Below, piece after piece: positions 36,960 through 51,100 of a stretch of DNA of 64,000 nt. The stretch lies in assembly GCA_911728455.2 (NCBI GenBank), contig OU452233.1:16810087-16874086 (forward strand), given 5' to 3'. The translations under genes were made by a program, and so were the position numbers. Within the stretch, counting starts at the first letter, position 1, and each line of letters opens with the position of its first letter. Source of the stretch: Marthasterias glacialis. Its lineage: Eukaryota; Echinodermata; Asteroidea; Forcipulatida; Asteriidae. The notes under the pieces are model-generated. The model did no database searches, was not told the origin of the DNA, and saw nothing but the letters and a program-made list of their open reading frames with translations.

Positions 36960-37122
36960 ACAAAAACTGGGGTATTAAATTGATTCTCTCGGTATCTATA
37001 TGCGACAACACCGACGTGGTGTTAGTTATCCCCATTGCTTTATCTTTGGTCAAATTAACACCATGTCGGTGTTGTCATAATATGGATACCAAGAGAATCA
37101 ATTTAACGCCCCAGTTTTTGCA
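36960..37122. mobile_element. Fold-back element, about 163 bp
   Basis: Arms of about 65 bp are reverse complements with few mismatches: left ACAAAAACTGGGGTATTAAA and onward, right the complement of GCAAAAACTGGGGCGTTAAA and onward. Both include GACAACACCGAC.TGGTGTTA. The loop is about 30 bp. A (TAA)n microsatellite follows at 37213-37246. Confidence 0.7.
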
Positions 37123-37246
37123 GTGAACAAGCCTCGGTAGATACGACACTTTGGACCACCATGTAGGCAGTAGGTGGGCTCCAAAATCCAAAATCAAATA
37201 CCACTGATTACAATAATGATAATAATAATAATAATAATAATAATGT

Positions 37247-37453
37247 CAATTGAAATATAAATTTTAAAATCTGTCCCAGTCTGATTGTACTACATTATTT
37301 CTCGCAAAAAAAACACAGCATTTCAAAAGCAAAACTTCAAACAAGAAATGTATAAATAGGTCAGTGGGCGTTTTTTTTCCGGATGGGCGGGAATGCCAAG
37401 CAACCGTTTTTCTTTTTCACATGGCCTTACTTTAAACCAACATAAAGAGCGAA

Positions 37454-37484
<31 letters not shown>

Positions 37485-39699
37485 AGTGTTGGATCAACAT
37501 AGAGTTGTTACAGTCTAAAATTGTGGGAACCAATTCTGTGGACTCACGACCTAACGTTGTGTACTAAATTCAAGTTAACCAAGTTCAGTGATATGTTTTC
37601 ATTTGCATGTTTTTAATGTCCTACTGTACCTCGTTTAAATGTCAAGTACATACAAACAAATACAGAAAAATATAAATAATAAATGTTCCCAAGTTGAAAA
37701 TCAGTTTAATGGCAAAAACATGAAATGAATGAAATCCGGAAGGTCGCGAACTTTCATAGCTTTATGCACGCAAGGAACGTAACGAAAAATGTCTAAATGT
37801 CTGTTGAAACAGATTATAGCTCTTTCACTGCTGTATAATGTTCCGTAAAAGTCAATCTCTGTGCTTTCGAGCACGGTTTTACGATCTACCCACGGACCCC
37901 GGTCGTCAACACGAAACGCCACAAACTGCAAACTTTCCATGAACTGGGGGGTATATAGATGGCGGGAGAAAATACAAGCAGTTTGGACTGCGAAGTAAAT
38001 ATTTACTTAATTTTGTCACTCCGGTATTACGGACCCCGCTGTGTGTTTGCACTCGCTCACTCTGCATCGACAGATGGCTCTACCGAAGAGACACTCTAAA
38101 TCCGCGTGGCATCCACCACGCTCCTTCGACCTTCGTCTCTAAGCGATTTTCATTTGTCATTATCAAGCGGGCACTCCACCGAGCCAATTAAAATTTAAAG
38201 TGGAGCATACACCTTGTGGAAATTGACTTCATCGGTCGTTCAAACTTTCCAAATAATTCGCTAGCACCGTTTTCATTGTTTCCGTGTTAATGGTTCCCCC
38301 CAAAAATATTGCGATTTACAGTTAAAGAATTTGACAATGTGAAGGGCAGGGCCGCTTAATTCATTGGGATAGTAACTATAAATATTTGTTTTTATGATAA
38401 TTTTACTTAATTATTCTTGAAGGAGGAGCATTCACATGAGCTGCTAAAAAATAGGGTTTTGAATATGCAAATAGTTATTTATGGTTGTTCGTTGTTTTAA
38501 ATTGCGTTGCGTGCGTTTTGAAAAGGTGAACGCGTTGCTTCTTTGTTCCGTTTGATTTTTAGGATTTGAGGCATTGCATGGTGAGGTATCAATGTATATG
38601 TGGTTTGCGGTAACACCATGTGATTATATCTACTTTGCTATATACAGTAGATTGTTCTGTGAGAACTTGTCTTGCTATTATTCTACTACCGCGGAGTAGA
38701 TTTCCGTTTGATTTGTTTTGTTTTGTTTTGTTTTGCCTTTTCCCCAAAGATAGCATTTAATTAACTAATTTACTATTATTCAGGGTTATTCTAGACCAAG
38801 AACCTCCCAGATGTTAAAATTCAGATTTACAGACTCGTGCAAAACCAGAAATACATAACTGTACAGGACACAATGTGGACTTAGTTCTTTCTCCCTTAGG
38901 TGACTGCTTTACTTCTCTCAAGAAAAAAAAATTGAAGGCTGAAAAAAAGCTTTGAAAAAAATCCTGAAATCATAAAAAAATACTCCTGATAGTTGATACA
39001 CTTGAATATTGGTATTTTTTTTTAATCTCTGTGTGGTTGTCAATGATTTCGTACTCTGTGTGTGTGAAAATAAAGACAAACAGATATAGCATTTTGTCAC
39101 GGGAAAATGGAAACGGTGTGGTACACCTCCCACAAACTAATAATATCCGGTAAACAGATGTTTTCAATCGATCAATCGGTGGATCTTCTTCCTTCCCTCC
39201 CCATGTCCCATGAATGAACATTTCCTACATACCCTCTCGCTTGCTCATGAACCCATGGCATGTCTAGCTTTTTCCTGATCAGTCAACTTAATTTAGCTTC
39301 TTTCTGTTCCTTTTTTTTATTATTTTTGCCCAGCCTGAAGACAGGTGCATGCCATTGACTTTGAAGACAAAGTACGGGAGTAGTAATTATCACAACATCG
39401 AAATGATTGGTTTATGATCAGAAAGCTGAATGATTTTAAAAGTTCAGACGGTCGAAAATCCTCCAGGGTAATACCGTCCGTCTGAAATAATGTCCCGAGT
39501 CAAGAAATTGGCATTTGAAGACATCAATGCCAAAGTAATAACGAGTTTATTTCGACTGGGATAAAAACTCAAAACCCAATGTGCCGTAAAAAAAAAAGCT
39601 CGAAATACCTTAATAACTTTTGTTTTGAAATCATAATTATTGTTATCATAATTATTATTTTTAATTGGACTGTCCTGTTTCGGATTAAACCCATCTATC
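37247..39699. other. Gene-free AT-rich stretch
   Basis: Only short frames; poly(T) at 37457-37484 and (TTTTG)n at about 38713-38735. Nothing else was recognised. Confidence 0.45.
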
Positions 39700-40033
39700 A
39701 AAGCCCCAGCTCAACATTGGTAAAATGCTTCCATTCTTTGCAAAAGTCTAGATATACGTAATTAAACCAACCTGTGAAAATCCCAGCTCAATTTCGTTGT
39801 TTTATTTGCAAGAAAACAGGACAAGTACATTTAGCATTTTTGTACGCATTCTCACCGAGACGAAAACTAATAATTTTGATCATAATTTTATTAATGACTT
39901 AAAAACGATAACACTTCAGGCAGAAATATTTGAAGGAAAGTTGTCTACCATCATTATTTTTATACTATGTAAGGTATATGTAAATCTCTGAACATTTATG
40001 TTTTTCTTCTTACCAATGTTGAGCTGGTGCTTT
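39700..40033. mobile_element. MITE (AAAGCCCCAGCTC type), complete copy
   Basis: Ends AAAGCCCCAGCTCAACATTG and TACCAATGTTGAGCTGGTGC plus TTT, with the family's CTTCCATTCTTTGCAAAAG and GTTGTCTACCATCATT words. A poly(A)/(AAAC)n run follows. Confidence 0.75.
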
Positions 40034-41234
40034 AAGAAGGGATTCGTTCAAAGCCCCCCCAAAAAAAAAAAAAAAACAAACAAACAAACAAACAAACTCC
40101 ACCCACACCCAAATCTACACTGCACCGAACTAGGCCAAATGTCATAGCGCTACTTAAGCAAGACAATAATTACTAAGAGTGCTTAACCATTTTCTGCTGA
40201 GCAAAGATGAGCAGGAAACCTGTTAAAGACTGCACACGTGGCATGGTATTTTGATTGGTAACCTTATTCTGGTAAACAAAATTGTGCTCAGTTGATGGCT
40301 GTTGAAATTAGGCCAAGGTGGCGGCGAGTTGACACGAAGTATTGAGAAGTTAAGTTGTCGCATGTGGCGGGTATTTTGTTAATGTTCCTCATGTAAAAAC
40401 CATGGATATTTCTACCTCCATGGGAAAGCCAGGTTTCATGTTGATTCTTTAGGAGACCTTACAGGTTTCCCCTTCCTGACCGCATTGTGTGGGCAATGTA
40501 ACAAGGGGGAGGGCCATATTTCACCCCGGGGTTCAACACGACATTCCATCTAGTTACCGCAATCACTCCTTCGTAACCTCTCGAGTGCAGTACTCAGTTT
40601 GTAAACATGTCCGGGGTTTGTCCTCCAGAGCCCAAATTGGAGCAGGTCGGCTCGGGGGTCTTATAGACACTCGATGCCCCCGGAAAGAATGCTTGATCAC
40701 CGTGCCAATTATGTCGTGATCATCTTTGAAGTCGCTGCGCGTTCGTCATAAACTTGTCATCCTTTTCACTCGTGGGGCGAAGGGTTACATTTTGCAAAGT
40801 CAGACGTGCTTCATGATTTTGTTTGAAAACCTGAGGTGCCTTTCTTTTTCCTCTGAAGAACTATATCCAGATGTTATGTACATGTATGTTCTTTGACCGA
40901 ACTCGTTTCGGCACGAGGTGAAATATCCACCGTGGAATGACACAGTCATTCACGTCTTTACCTCGAACCTCTCAGCCCGTCGGTCAGGGAGGATGCCTGG
41001 CCATTATTTAACTGGGTCAGTCGTGCCCAAGTCATGGATGGTCAGACTGACCTGTAATGCGGGGTCAAGTTGCACTTGAATATTCAGCACAGTTGCAACT
41101 GACCGGGAGAGTAGTTTCTTCACTCATAAATTCGGGACATTTTGACCCAGTTTCGGGTCAAAATTACCCAGTAATAATGAATCCCAAATTCCGTTTTGAA
41201 AATGTTAGTTTGAATCACTGGGAATACACCTTGG

Positions 41235-41272
<38 letters not shown>

Positions 41273-41496
41273 TTTAGTTCAACTATAATAAAAAATAAGT
41301 CACCTCACTGCGCGCCGTATTTTTTGCACCTCAGAAACGTGCAACAGAATTTTTATGTATTACAGCCAAAGTGCTATTGCAGTGCTGGTAATAAAGACGT
41401 TGAGAATAGCGTGGGTATCAATTTAACGCAGAGCTTCTAACCAATTAGTACAAACCGTATATCATATTTTATTACTGTGTTCCACGGAGCCGAAGT

Positions 41497-41536
<40 letters not shown>
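40034..41536. other. Gene-free stretch
   Basis: Contains GGGTCA/TGACCC-rich text near 41010-41172, like the 16823 MITE interior, (TTGA)n at about 41234-41272, and a poly(T) run at 41501-41532. No exon was seen. Confidence 0.45.
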
Positions 41537-41537
<1 letters not shown>

Positions 41538-41860
41538 AAGCCCCAGCTCAACATTGGCAAGAGAGGGAAAAAAATGTTCACAGATTTACATTTACCTGAC
41601 ATGGTATAAAGATAATGATGGAAGACAACTTTCCTTGAAATATTTTGAATGATAAATGAAATAAGATCAACAATTAAAACTCTGCCTATAAGAATGCGTA
41701 CAAAAATGCTGAATGCGTGCATTGTTACCGTTTTCTCGCAAATGAAACAACGAAATGAGCTGACATTCTTACAGGTTGGTTTTATTACATATGTCTTGAT
41801 TTGTTGGTTTGTACAAAGAATAGAAGCATTTACAGACTACCAGTGTTGAGCTGGGGCTGT
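41537..41860. mobile_element. MITE (AAAGCCCCAGCTC type), complete copy
   Basis: Left AAAGCCCCAGCTCAACATTG and right CCAGTGTTGAGCTGGGGCTG are inverted; the interior matches the 10621 copy (ATAATGATGGAAGACAACTT, GAATGCGTACAAAAATGCTG). Confidence 0.75.
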
Positions 41861-44800
41861 AAAACAACTGCTTGCTTGAGACAGAACAATCAAATATATC
41901 CTTTTGTACAGTAGCTGTCTGCGTGTGATGGCGAAGACAAGGGAAGGCTGCTTTTTATCGGGATTGGCATTAGACCTACTACCGAGGTAAAATACCTTGA
42001 CGGCTTACCTAAGCAGGTGGCACCTCCGACTAATTGATTAGCTACATCATTAAATTAGCAGGCCGTCTGTGTACGGGAGTGGGGAGTAGGCCGGTATATC
42101 CAAGGGGCGAAAAGACGAATGGCCGTCACGACGATCGTGTAAACCAATGTACACAAAATATCCGCCCGTCAGAACCATGTACACGCTCCCGTTTTCTTTA
42201 TTAGTCATTTTTTAGTGTGGCAATAAAATATTCAAGGGCTTCTTTGGTATTTTCCCGGGGATTCTGTGCTCTGAGTTCCAGGTGCATCCAATCAAACTAA
42301 TACAGTATTATTTATTTCAATTGTTGTTTTCCCATCGATAAGTTTTGCCTCTTGGAAGGTACGATTGACAAACGAGTATATTTATTTAATTGCTTATTTT
42401 GGTATTTTATTTATTTATTAAGATTAAAGGTACGATACAGGATTTGCATTCATCCAACTTGTTTCTTGTTTTTATTAGAATCGGTCTGAAAGCTTTTACT
42501 GATTAAATTTCTGTCTGAAATACTGTCAAAGTCGAGAAAATACAATTTGAAGACCCAGATTTTAATTTTGGTTGTAACAATCCAAATGAAGGACAATGTG
42601 TTTACTTGCTGAACAGTGTCCACGGTTTTTCACTATTTTCTCCAGAATCGGACGACGGATTGAGCCCAAATTTCCGCTTTTTTATTATTATAATGTTTTT
42701 ATGTATATAATTATTGAATCACACAAAGTAAGACCACTGCACTATCAGCTTTACCAATCCTATATTTCACCTTTAAAAACCGGTCATGAGACTTCTAGCA
42801 AAGAATTCCCCTCCCCACAAAAACAAACAAACAAACAAACAAACAAAAACCCAACACACAAACAAACAAACAAACAAACAAACAAACAAACAAAAACGGG
42901 GTTAAGGGAATGGTTGGCAAACGAGGAACGTGTCATTATTGATACTCGTGAAATGGATACACACAAAAAAGCTGTCAAACTCATAAAATTAGTCAACACT
43001 TTTGTATGATTATTCATAGCTGGACAGCACACATCATTTTAAAACAAAATACTCTTCAACGTAACATGTGGAAGGGAAGACACGAAGAAACTATGAGACA
43101 TACCTTAGAACAGTTTGTACTTCTCTCACTGGACAGGTCCCTTTCTCCAGTAGCAACTGCTGGTGAACTATCAATTAGAAGTCCTTTTATCACATCGGAA
43201 ATATTCCACTTCAGACAATAACACCTTGCAACCTGATACCATTGTTCATAACAGGTATCATTGAACCTTTGGTGATTGATAGCGAGCTAGCGCCTTATAC
43301 CAAACGGCAACCGGAGCGCACGAAACAAAAAAGTACATAACCGTTATCAGCACATCTGTGTCCCCTTAACGATAACGCGACGGTGGGATATTCAACTCAG
43401 TGGTTGCATCACACTCTATTCACAGAGACAACACAGTAATAACGCCGAGTTATATCAGGTAGCCTTCTTAAAAGTACGTGCTCTGAAATAACCACAGCTT
43501 GACGAGTAAGCGGGGACTCCGAACTTCAACCGTGATCCAACAGTCTCTGCCAGCCGCAAAATATGAGGAATCTCCGGTCGTGCGAACTGGAATTCATCGC
43601 GCGAGGAGAAAAAAAAACCAGCGTGCCGCTCTCTGTCACTCGCGGAAGGTGATCTACTCGAATTCAACGTTCGTTGAACGTGCGGCGAGGTTCGTGACCT
43701 TTACCGTTACGAGAGGGCTCGTCTGTGAAACTCGAAGCGTCTTTTGACAAGTCACCCAAATAACATGACGTGTACCTTTATTAGGTACCCAGAGGATCCG
43801 TTGCTCGCACACGCACTTTTAAAGTGAGGTTATAGTGCGTACCAGTTTATAACAAAATTAGTTTGACATGAAATTAAACAAACCTTTTCATCTGCTTGCC
43901 CCAATAATGTTTGTTCGTTTTTATATCTGATTTACATGGGGGATTTTGTTATGGTGTTGCCTGTATGTTTTTAGTGTTCACTTGGTAAAATGGTGACCGG
44001 GATATGCTTACCTTCGTCACAATATTTTAAAATGTACATGTGTATATATATATATTTTTTTTTATTTTTTATTTGTTTATTTATTTATTTACTTTTTTAT
44101 TTTTTTTTGATTGAGCTGTAAAAAAAATTACATAAATTTCTTAAAGAAAAAAAATGCAAATTTTAGTTTGCGTTGATGTTGCTTTGACTTGGGAATAATG
44201 GTTTCGCTCTTTTGATCATCTCATATCAAACTTTCTTAGATAGCTCATTCAATAATTCACAACTTTGCTGGCTAATGATTTTTTGCTGTTAACTAGTCTG
44301 ACCCCTCTGTTGTTAATTTGACAATCAGTATACCTTACTGATATCACACATGTTTACAAAAAAAAAAATGAGGAGTGACCTTGTGCATTCCAGGGCATTT
44401 ACTGTCCGGCAAGGTGTTGCACTTGTCATTATGATACACAAAATACATGTTGAGTTTCGAGATGGGCACCATGCTTCATGATTTCAGTTGATAAAAATCG
44501 TCCGGTGCAATTCACATCAAATTGAAGATATTAGGTCTTGTTTATAAATTGTGCCTATCAATAAATCCAGGCGCTGTGTCTTTTTGTGGTTTCTTCATCA
44601 CATGGCTTAACTTCATAGCGCTGCTTTAAAGCCAGATGGATCGCTTATAGGCACCTTAAAATATTGTTTAGTTTCAGTCTGAAAAGCTTTTTGTTTTTAT
44701 GAAGTTAGTACCAGAGCCTGTGAAATGTCCCTTTGAAATGCCGTCATATTTAAGAAAACTGTATCTGATAACCTTTAGGAAAAAAAACCCAGCCGATTTT

Positions 44801-46782
44801 GAAATCGAAATTTAAGGATAAAGTGTTCATACATGCTGACAAGTATGCACGGCTTTTCACTGTTTTGCTCCTGACTCAGACAACGGAATTGAGCTCCATT
44901 TTTTACAGGTTTATTTATTGCATATTGAATCAGACAAAGTAAGAGCATACTGCACTATCAGCTTTACCAGATTTTCACAGCCAGTCACAGATAGGCTGGA
45001 TACGGAGTTTGAGATGATACACACGTATAGCATGGTAATGAGGCTGGTAACCTTTTTTTTCTGATATTTAGCGCAATTTTGTTGTGCTTAGCTACTTTGT
45101 GCTTAATTATGATTTGGTCCCCCCCGTACAGTTCCTTTCAGTTAGGCTGATGGAAACTGGGCTACACTTGAAAGTGTATACCTTCTGCAACACTCTCGAC
45201 AATGTGCTTGCAATTTACTTTCGTCTGAAGTGAATACACGTTTCCTCTAACCAGGTCCCCCCCCCCCCCCCTCCTCACCTCCGTACCTCCATGCTCCAAC
45301 TTTTTACTTGTTGGCACCGCTGTGCGTCCCAACAGACAGTCCACCTGATGACGCATGATAAGCTGGAGTTGTATCTAGAGACGTTCTGTCAATCAAAATG
45401 CTGTCAACTTAAAGGGGGGAGGTAGTCAGCCTGGGTATTGATTTAAGCTGAGACTTTCTACAATCCTTGCACTGAGATTACCATGTCCCCCAGAAAAGGT
45501 CCCTGCGTGTTTAAATAGCTTCAGAATATCTGACCTCTCCAAAACATGTAGACCTATATAGAAACAAATACAAAAATCAACATTCGTATAAACTCGGTGT
45601 TTGTTTGAGCGGAAATCTTATAAAAAGAAGTTCATCAAAAAAAACTTACAATAAACAAACAAAAAGAGTTATGAAATAGTTTACATTCTGGTGAATTTCT
45701 CAACGGGTAGGCCCATGCTTACCTAGTTACTTTCATCAACGAAAGTTTTAAAAAAAATGTTGGAGTTTATAATTTATCACTTTCCTAACGTCAATCAGTA
45801 CCTGAGCAGTAAACACAGCCCCCTGCATAAAAAAGCTAAATCTTCCCCAAGGACCAGCTCTCCACACCGCGGCAAATAAATCAGAAACTTTATACCACTG
45901 GCGGAAATTAAATCACTTTAAAACGCTAATCATGTCAACTCTGGAAAAAATTAAACAAATATTTCCTTACCGAATCAATTTCCTTGAAGGGAAGTATTGA
46001 AACTACATGACCTTAGAGATTGTTCCTTTTGGAAATTGTTGTTGGGCTATTCCCTTGCGACCTATATATTACTTCTGTCAGTAAACGGTGTGTCATTTCA
46101 ACGTGCTGTTCTCTTCAGGCTAATGGTTGTCATAACTTTTTATGCAGCGGTGTTTCTGTGCTTGTGGACTTCCAAAACATGAAACGGTCGTAGCATTCAG
46201 AGTCCCTTTTCAGGTTCGTGGCGAAGCGTCTTAAATTTAACTTAAGTTTGGTGTGCTATATAACGCAACCCCTAGTAGAAAGATGCATCTGCTTTGACGT
46301 TCCCTGTTTTTAAAACCCACGGTAGTATGGTCGAATTAAGCGAAATTTACCGAGATGTTTTTTGCTATAAATAACACGACGGACCCTCGCAAACTAACTC
46401 AAACAGCGCCCTCTGAGGTCAAAAGGGGGCCAACCCCTCCCCTCTAAAATAACACGTTATAATTATTAACATTTTATTCAATTTCTCACGGGTTATACCT
46501 ACCCCGAATAGAATTGAAATTGCATAAATTACTTTACGTGAAATGAAATGAAAGGCCACAGCAAAACTAATAATTATCAATGTGTCATTGTGTTCCGGCA
46601 ATTAAAGACTCGTGGTTATTTGTACGAATGACCACAAACGTATCCACTTTTTTTTTTATGTATTTTTTTTAAAGTGTGTTAATTTTTTACCACCAGTTTT
46701 TATGATTTATTTTTACCCCCTACTTTGAGGAGTATAATGTATTCCATAATATGATAACTGACGGAGTACTTTTTTCACCAGC

Positions 46783-46813
<31 letters not shown>

Positions 46814-46859
46814 ACTCACATTGAAAAAGTAATAAACCAAAACGCACTTCGTTATACTC
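41861..46859. other. Gene-free stretch with MITE scraps and microsatellites
   Basis: Holds partial relatives of the 25913 MITE at about 42424-42770 and 44640-44990 (shared words GCACTATCAGCTTTACCA and AGCTCCATTTTTTAC-like), an (AAAC)n array at 42821-42896, poly(C) at 45259-45272 and a C-run plus (CA)n at 46781-46815. No open frame has a recognisable domain. Confidence 0.45.
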
Positions 46860-47060
46860 TTCCAATGGCGTAACCAGGTTGGGGCAGCACCCGCCCCCAC
46901 TCAGAACCCTTGCCCCCCCCCCCCTGCCCCCATGAGATCCAAAAATACACAAATGAATGGTGCGATACATTAATTAGCCCCTAAATTTGTCATAGTCCCC
47001 GCTTGCCCCCCTCCCCCCATCCCCCAAATGAAAATGTCTGGTTACGTCACTGTACTCTTC
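46860..47060. repeat. GGCGTAACC-type repeat
   Basis: Starts AATGGCGTAACCAGGTTGGG and ends GGTTACGTCACTG, an inverted pair around C-rich text. Same style as 4943, 6903 and 8215. Confidence 0.45.
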
Positions 47061-47704
47061 CTTCAGGCTAGTTAACCCAATCTTGTTTTCAGTCAGTGAT
47101 GACGTCCATCACGAGTTATTTTTGGGGGAGCACTAAACCTAATTACAAAAGGTCGTAACATGTTGCATTAATATCGTAGTCACTCCCGGTGAGCTAAATC
47201 CGTTGGTTCTCCTCTCCATAACAAGCCCTGTCCCCCCGGGGCACACTGTGTCACATCAACGTCGCCTTGTTACACACCTATACGGAACCTGAGTGGGTAA
47301 CAAGACGATTGCACTTCGACCCCACGGTCGAAATGCATTAGTGATTGAATAGAGGATTCTGTGGCGTGTACAAAACACTTGCTAATAATTAGAAAAAATA
47401 TAAATTAAACAAATAAAATTAAAAACAAAATTAGAAATTTACGAACATATATTCATTCTTTTATTTATTTTTTTTTACTAAAAAGATCACTATATAGCAA
47501 AGCGTTTATCATAATTAAAGAAAGTTGTTTAAAAATATTTATACATACGAAAATACAAAAAAAATTATTCATATGAAAGTTGACTGAATCAATGGTTATT
47601 ATTGTTTGCTCTTATGTACAATTCTAAGGGAGACTGCAGTGGAAGCTATAGATTTTCTGAATCACAATAAAGCTTGGAATTAAATTCGAAAAACTGCAAT
47701 TGAG

Positions 47705-47960
47705 GCTAGTGGTTCGAGTCCCGGTCATGACACGTTTGTCCTTTATAGCAAGACACTTAACTGATGGTTTCTCGAGTCCCGGTCATGACACGTTTGTCCT
47801 TTATAGCAAGACACTTAACTTAACTAATGGTTTCTCAAGTCCCGGTCATGACACGTTTGTCCTTTATAGCAAGATACTTAACTAATGGTTTCTCTTCGCC
47901 CAGGAGTGCTTGGGTACCCGTGAGGGCATAGACGGTTCATGTGATTGATTTAGCTTGGTG
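47705..47960 (+). repeat. SINE fragment with internal tandem triplication
   Basis: A B-box-like GGTTCGAGTCCCGGTCATGA is followed by body sequence AGACACTTAACTGATGG. A 58-63 bp unit from the B-box to CTTAACTAATGG occurs three times in a row, with phase points at 47716, 47774 and 47837. The usual SINE body (TCTTCGCCCAGGAGTGC) then follows. Confidence 0.7.
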
Positions 47961-48128
47961 TGCTACATACTTGGCAGCACAGGCTGTATACTCCCAAAGG
48001 ATGGTTTAAGTGATGAAATAAATGGCCCAGTGACCAGGGGTAATAATATTCGAGCTCCATGGGCGTCGCTGCGTGATGAACCTGGACACTATATACAAGA
48101 AGTCACTTTTTTGTGTCTCGTTTCCAGA

Positions 48129-51100
48129 CTACAAGCAGACATCTTGCTCCACTATTTCCGTGCACTCGTCGCACGTGACGTAACAGCACCAGTTGTACTT
48201 GCATCGACACTGCTCAATGACCTCTGACACGTGAGTTTCGTAGCCCCTCCCGCAACACATCAGATCGCAGCCTTCGTTGCGAGGGGAAGTTCTGTTGCAA
48301 GTTCTATCGAGAAGGAAGAGAAACCACTGGTTAGCTATTACGGTGCACTAATTTGTTGTCAGCTGGCGCTGCATACTTCTCAGGGGGTGAGGAAATGCCC
48401 CTCCCCCGATGAGAACGGGTTGTAGTATAGAATAAGGCACTGTGGCATGTTGGCAGAAAAGCGCCTAACGATTGTTAGATGAACGACAACTCCTAAATTT
48501 CATCCGGACATAACATTTCCTTTCCGAAACTTAAAGGTGTCCTCTTCCCGCTTGTGTTCCTTGATCAAATTCGTCCCACCGTGCTGCAGCACTTGACCCC
48601 TTGCACGCACGTCACACGCGGCAACTGTGCTACGCTCACCATTTTGGAAGTCAGTATGGCTATACGTGTAAAACGCCGCTTTGCCTAAAATTCGCACTAC
48701 AAACTTGAAGCTTACTGTGATGATGACGTCAGGTGAATTTGGTCAACAGGCCGCATGAATTATTTATGCTGTAAAGAACAACTCCTTCCTTTAAACGATA
48801 TTTATTTAGAGCTTCATCTATTAATTTTAAGGGTTTGTTTATTAATTTCTTCTTCTTTTCAATTTTGTCACTAGTTACCTTCCACGGGTGCCGTATGACC
48901 CAAATTTGGCGTTCTGTCTGCAGTAGTCTGGTGAAGGAGTCAAGAAAATGAGGTCAAAAAGAGTGTAGTCCTTACGCTGGGGATCTTTAGGGACTAGTTC
49001 CCGCCTCACCACTGTCCGGCGATATGATACCTCCGTTGCGCCTGAGTACTTCCGCTTGAGTGCCAACCCTGGGTAAGATGGAGACAAGTTTGGTTCGATT
49101 TCTGATCATACTGCTGACGGCACTGTTTTTTTTTTGTTTTTGTTTTTTTTTTAACTGGATATAGAAATAAAATCGTCACATTGGTACCTAGGAAAGTGCT
49201 GAGGCCACCGTGGGGACATTTTGCTACTCTCGTTTAAAGCCCCAGCTAAACATTGGTAAACTGACGGTAAATGCTTCCATTCTTTGCACAAATCAAGATA
49301 TATGTAATAAAACCAACCTGTGAAAATGTCAGCTCATTTCATTGTTTCATTCTCGAGAAAACGGTAAAAATGCCTTCAGCATTTGTGTACGCATTCCTAT
49401 AGTTTTCGTCTCACCGAGACGAAAACTGATTCTGGATCTTATTTCATTTATTATTTAAAACACGATAACACTGCAGGCAGAAATATTTCAAGGAAAGTTG
49501 TCTACCATCATTATCTCTATACCATGTAAGGTATATGCAAATCTGTGAACATTTATGTTTTTCTTTCTTACCAATGTTGAGCTGGGGCTTTGTAAGAGGA
49601 ACCATGAGGGTAATTCATAAAGGAGCACACAGACTAAGATTACACTTAGGGAATAGAAATGGTACGCAACAAGAACGCACATACATCGGAGAGGACCTTT
49701 TCTCCAGTGAGCATTATAATACGCGGTTCAGTGTACCAACATGTCATCCAGTGTCCGAGATAACCGGTGGTTTATGGTAGACTAACATGATTCATTTATC
49801 GAAAAGGTGTGCACTAATGTAAAGCGCAATGTAAAGCGCATTGCCCATATGCAAGTGCCCAGTGCGCATGATCAGAAAAGATCGACTCACAAAGGATTCT
49901 GGGTGAGTCGCGAGTCCAAACAACATCGGCAACCATCACGACGTGCTGATTTTTAAGCAGTGCGGTAAAAAAAACGTGAAACCTGTATGTAAAATACAGC
50001 ACGGCATCTTGACAACTTGATTTCGTTTTAGCTGTAGTTATGTTTCCCAAGATGCATTGCGGATGGCGTTTTTGCATAATGGGCTCATCAACTCATCAGT
50101 TACCCAGCATGTCCGTCCCCCCTTGCGTTTCAATATCATCCCATTTCTCAATCTAACATCTTATACTATATGAATTACTTTAGGATCTTATTCATACATC
50201 GCCGGAATTTTTCACAATGTTTTGTAATTTTTCTACTGTGTAGTTGTACCATGATTTCCCAGTCGCCTGCATAACCGTAAATTTTTCTAAATGATTATGT
50301 GTAGGTTTGTGGCACCATTCCCTAAAATGTGGAAAACTCTACTCCAGATTTTGGGAGTGGATATGTTTACTGTATAAGCTTACACACAATCGATTATGAT
50401 TAGTGTCGCAAATGTCTTCGTTACGTGACCTTTTTGTAACGTTAGAGGGCGTACCTACGACGGAGATGTTGGGGAGGGACTGCCAGCAAGTCTTTAGGTT
50501 GCAGGAACCGGATACTCCGTGGCATTTACACCGCCTCTTCACACTCGACTGTATCAACTGGAAAGCATAGAGAGAGAAAATAAATAAACTTGTTGTGATT
50601 TCGGATACTCGAGACTTGAAAATAGACACCGTTGTAGTAACCCCCATAGAAACACAATAAGAATGCTGCTCTGTGTGATATGTGCGCCCTCTATGTTAGC
50701 GATTGACAAAACATATCAGTACCATGTGACATAGGAGTGGCAAACTGTACATGTTCGACCATTGAGAAAGCAGCAATTTGCCGTACAGCCAAAATGGCTG
50801 CACGCACAATTTGCCAAATGAAGACTTGCACAGATGTGCTCGGCATTCTCCAGGTTCAACTTGTTTGACAACACCTAAATAAAAATGGTTGCATGTTGGC
50901 AATTACAAATGTAACGAACTCATGGGTTTAGAACAAAACTAAAGAATTGTATTACGTTCAACAAGCATTTGTAAGTTAGAAGAAATGTTCATAATTCGGA
51001 CTTACTTTTATGCCTGCTCCGTTGTTATGCAGGTTCATTCGCGACTTTGGATTGTCTCTGTTCTTATTGGTCAACAGAGGGCCGTTTGCAAACCTGCCGG

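Noticed and set aside
42596-43009. A 137-residue frame rich in NKQT repeats
   Set aside because: It is translation of the (AAAC)n microsatellite with MITE remnants on one side.
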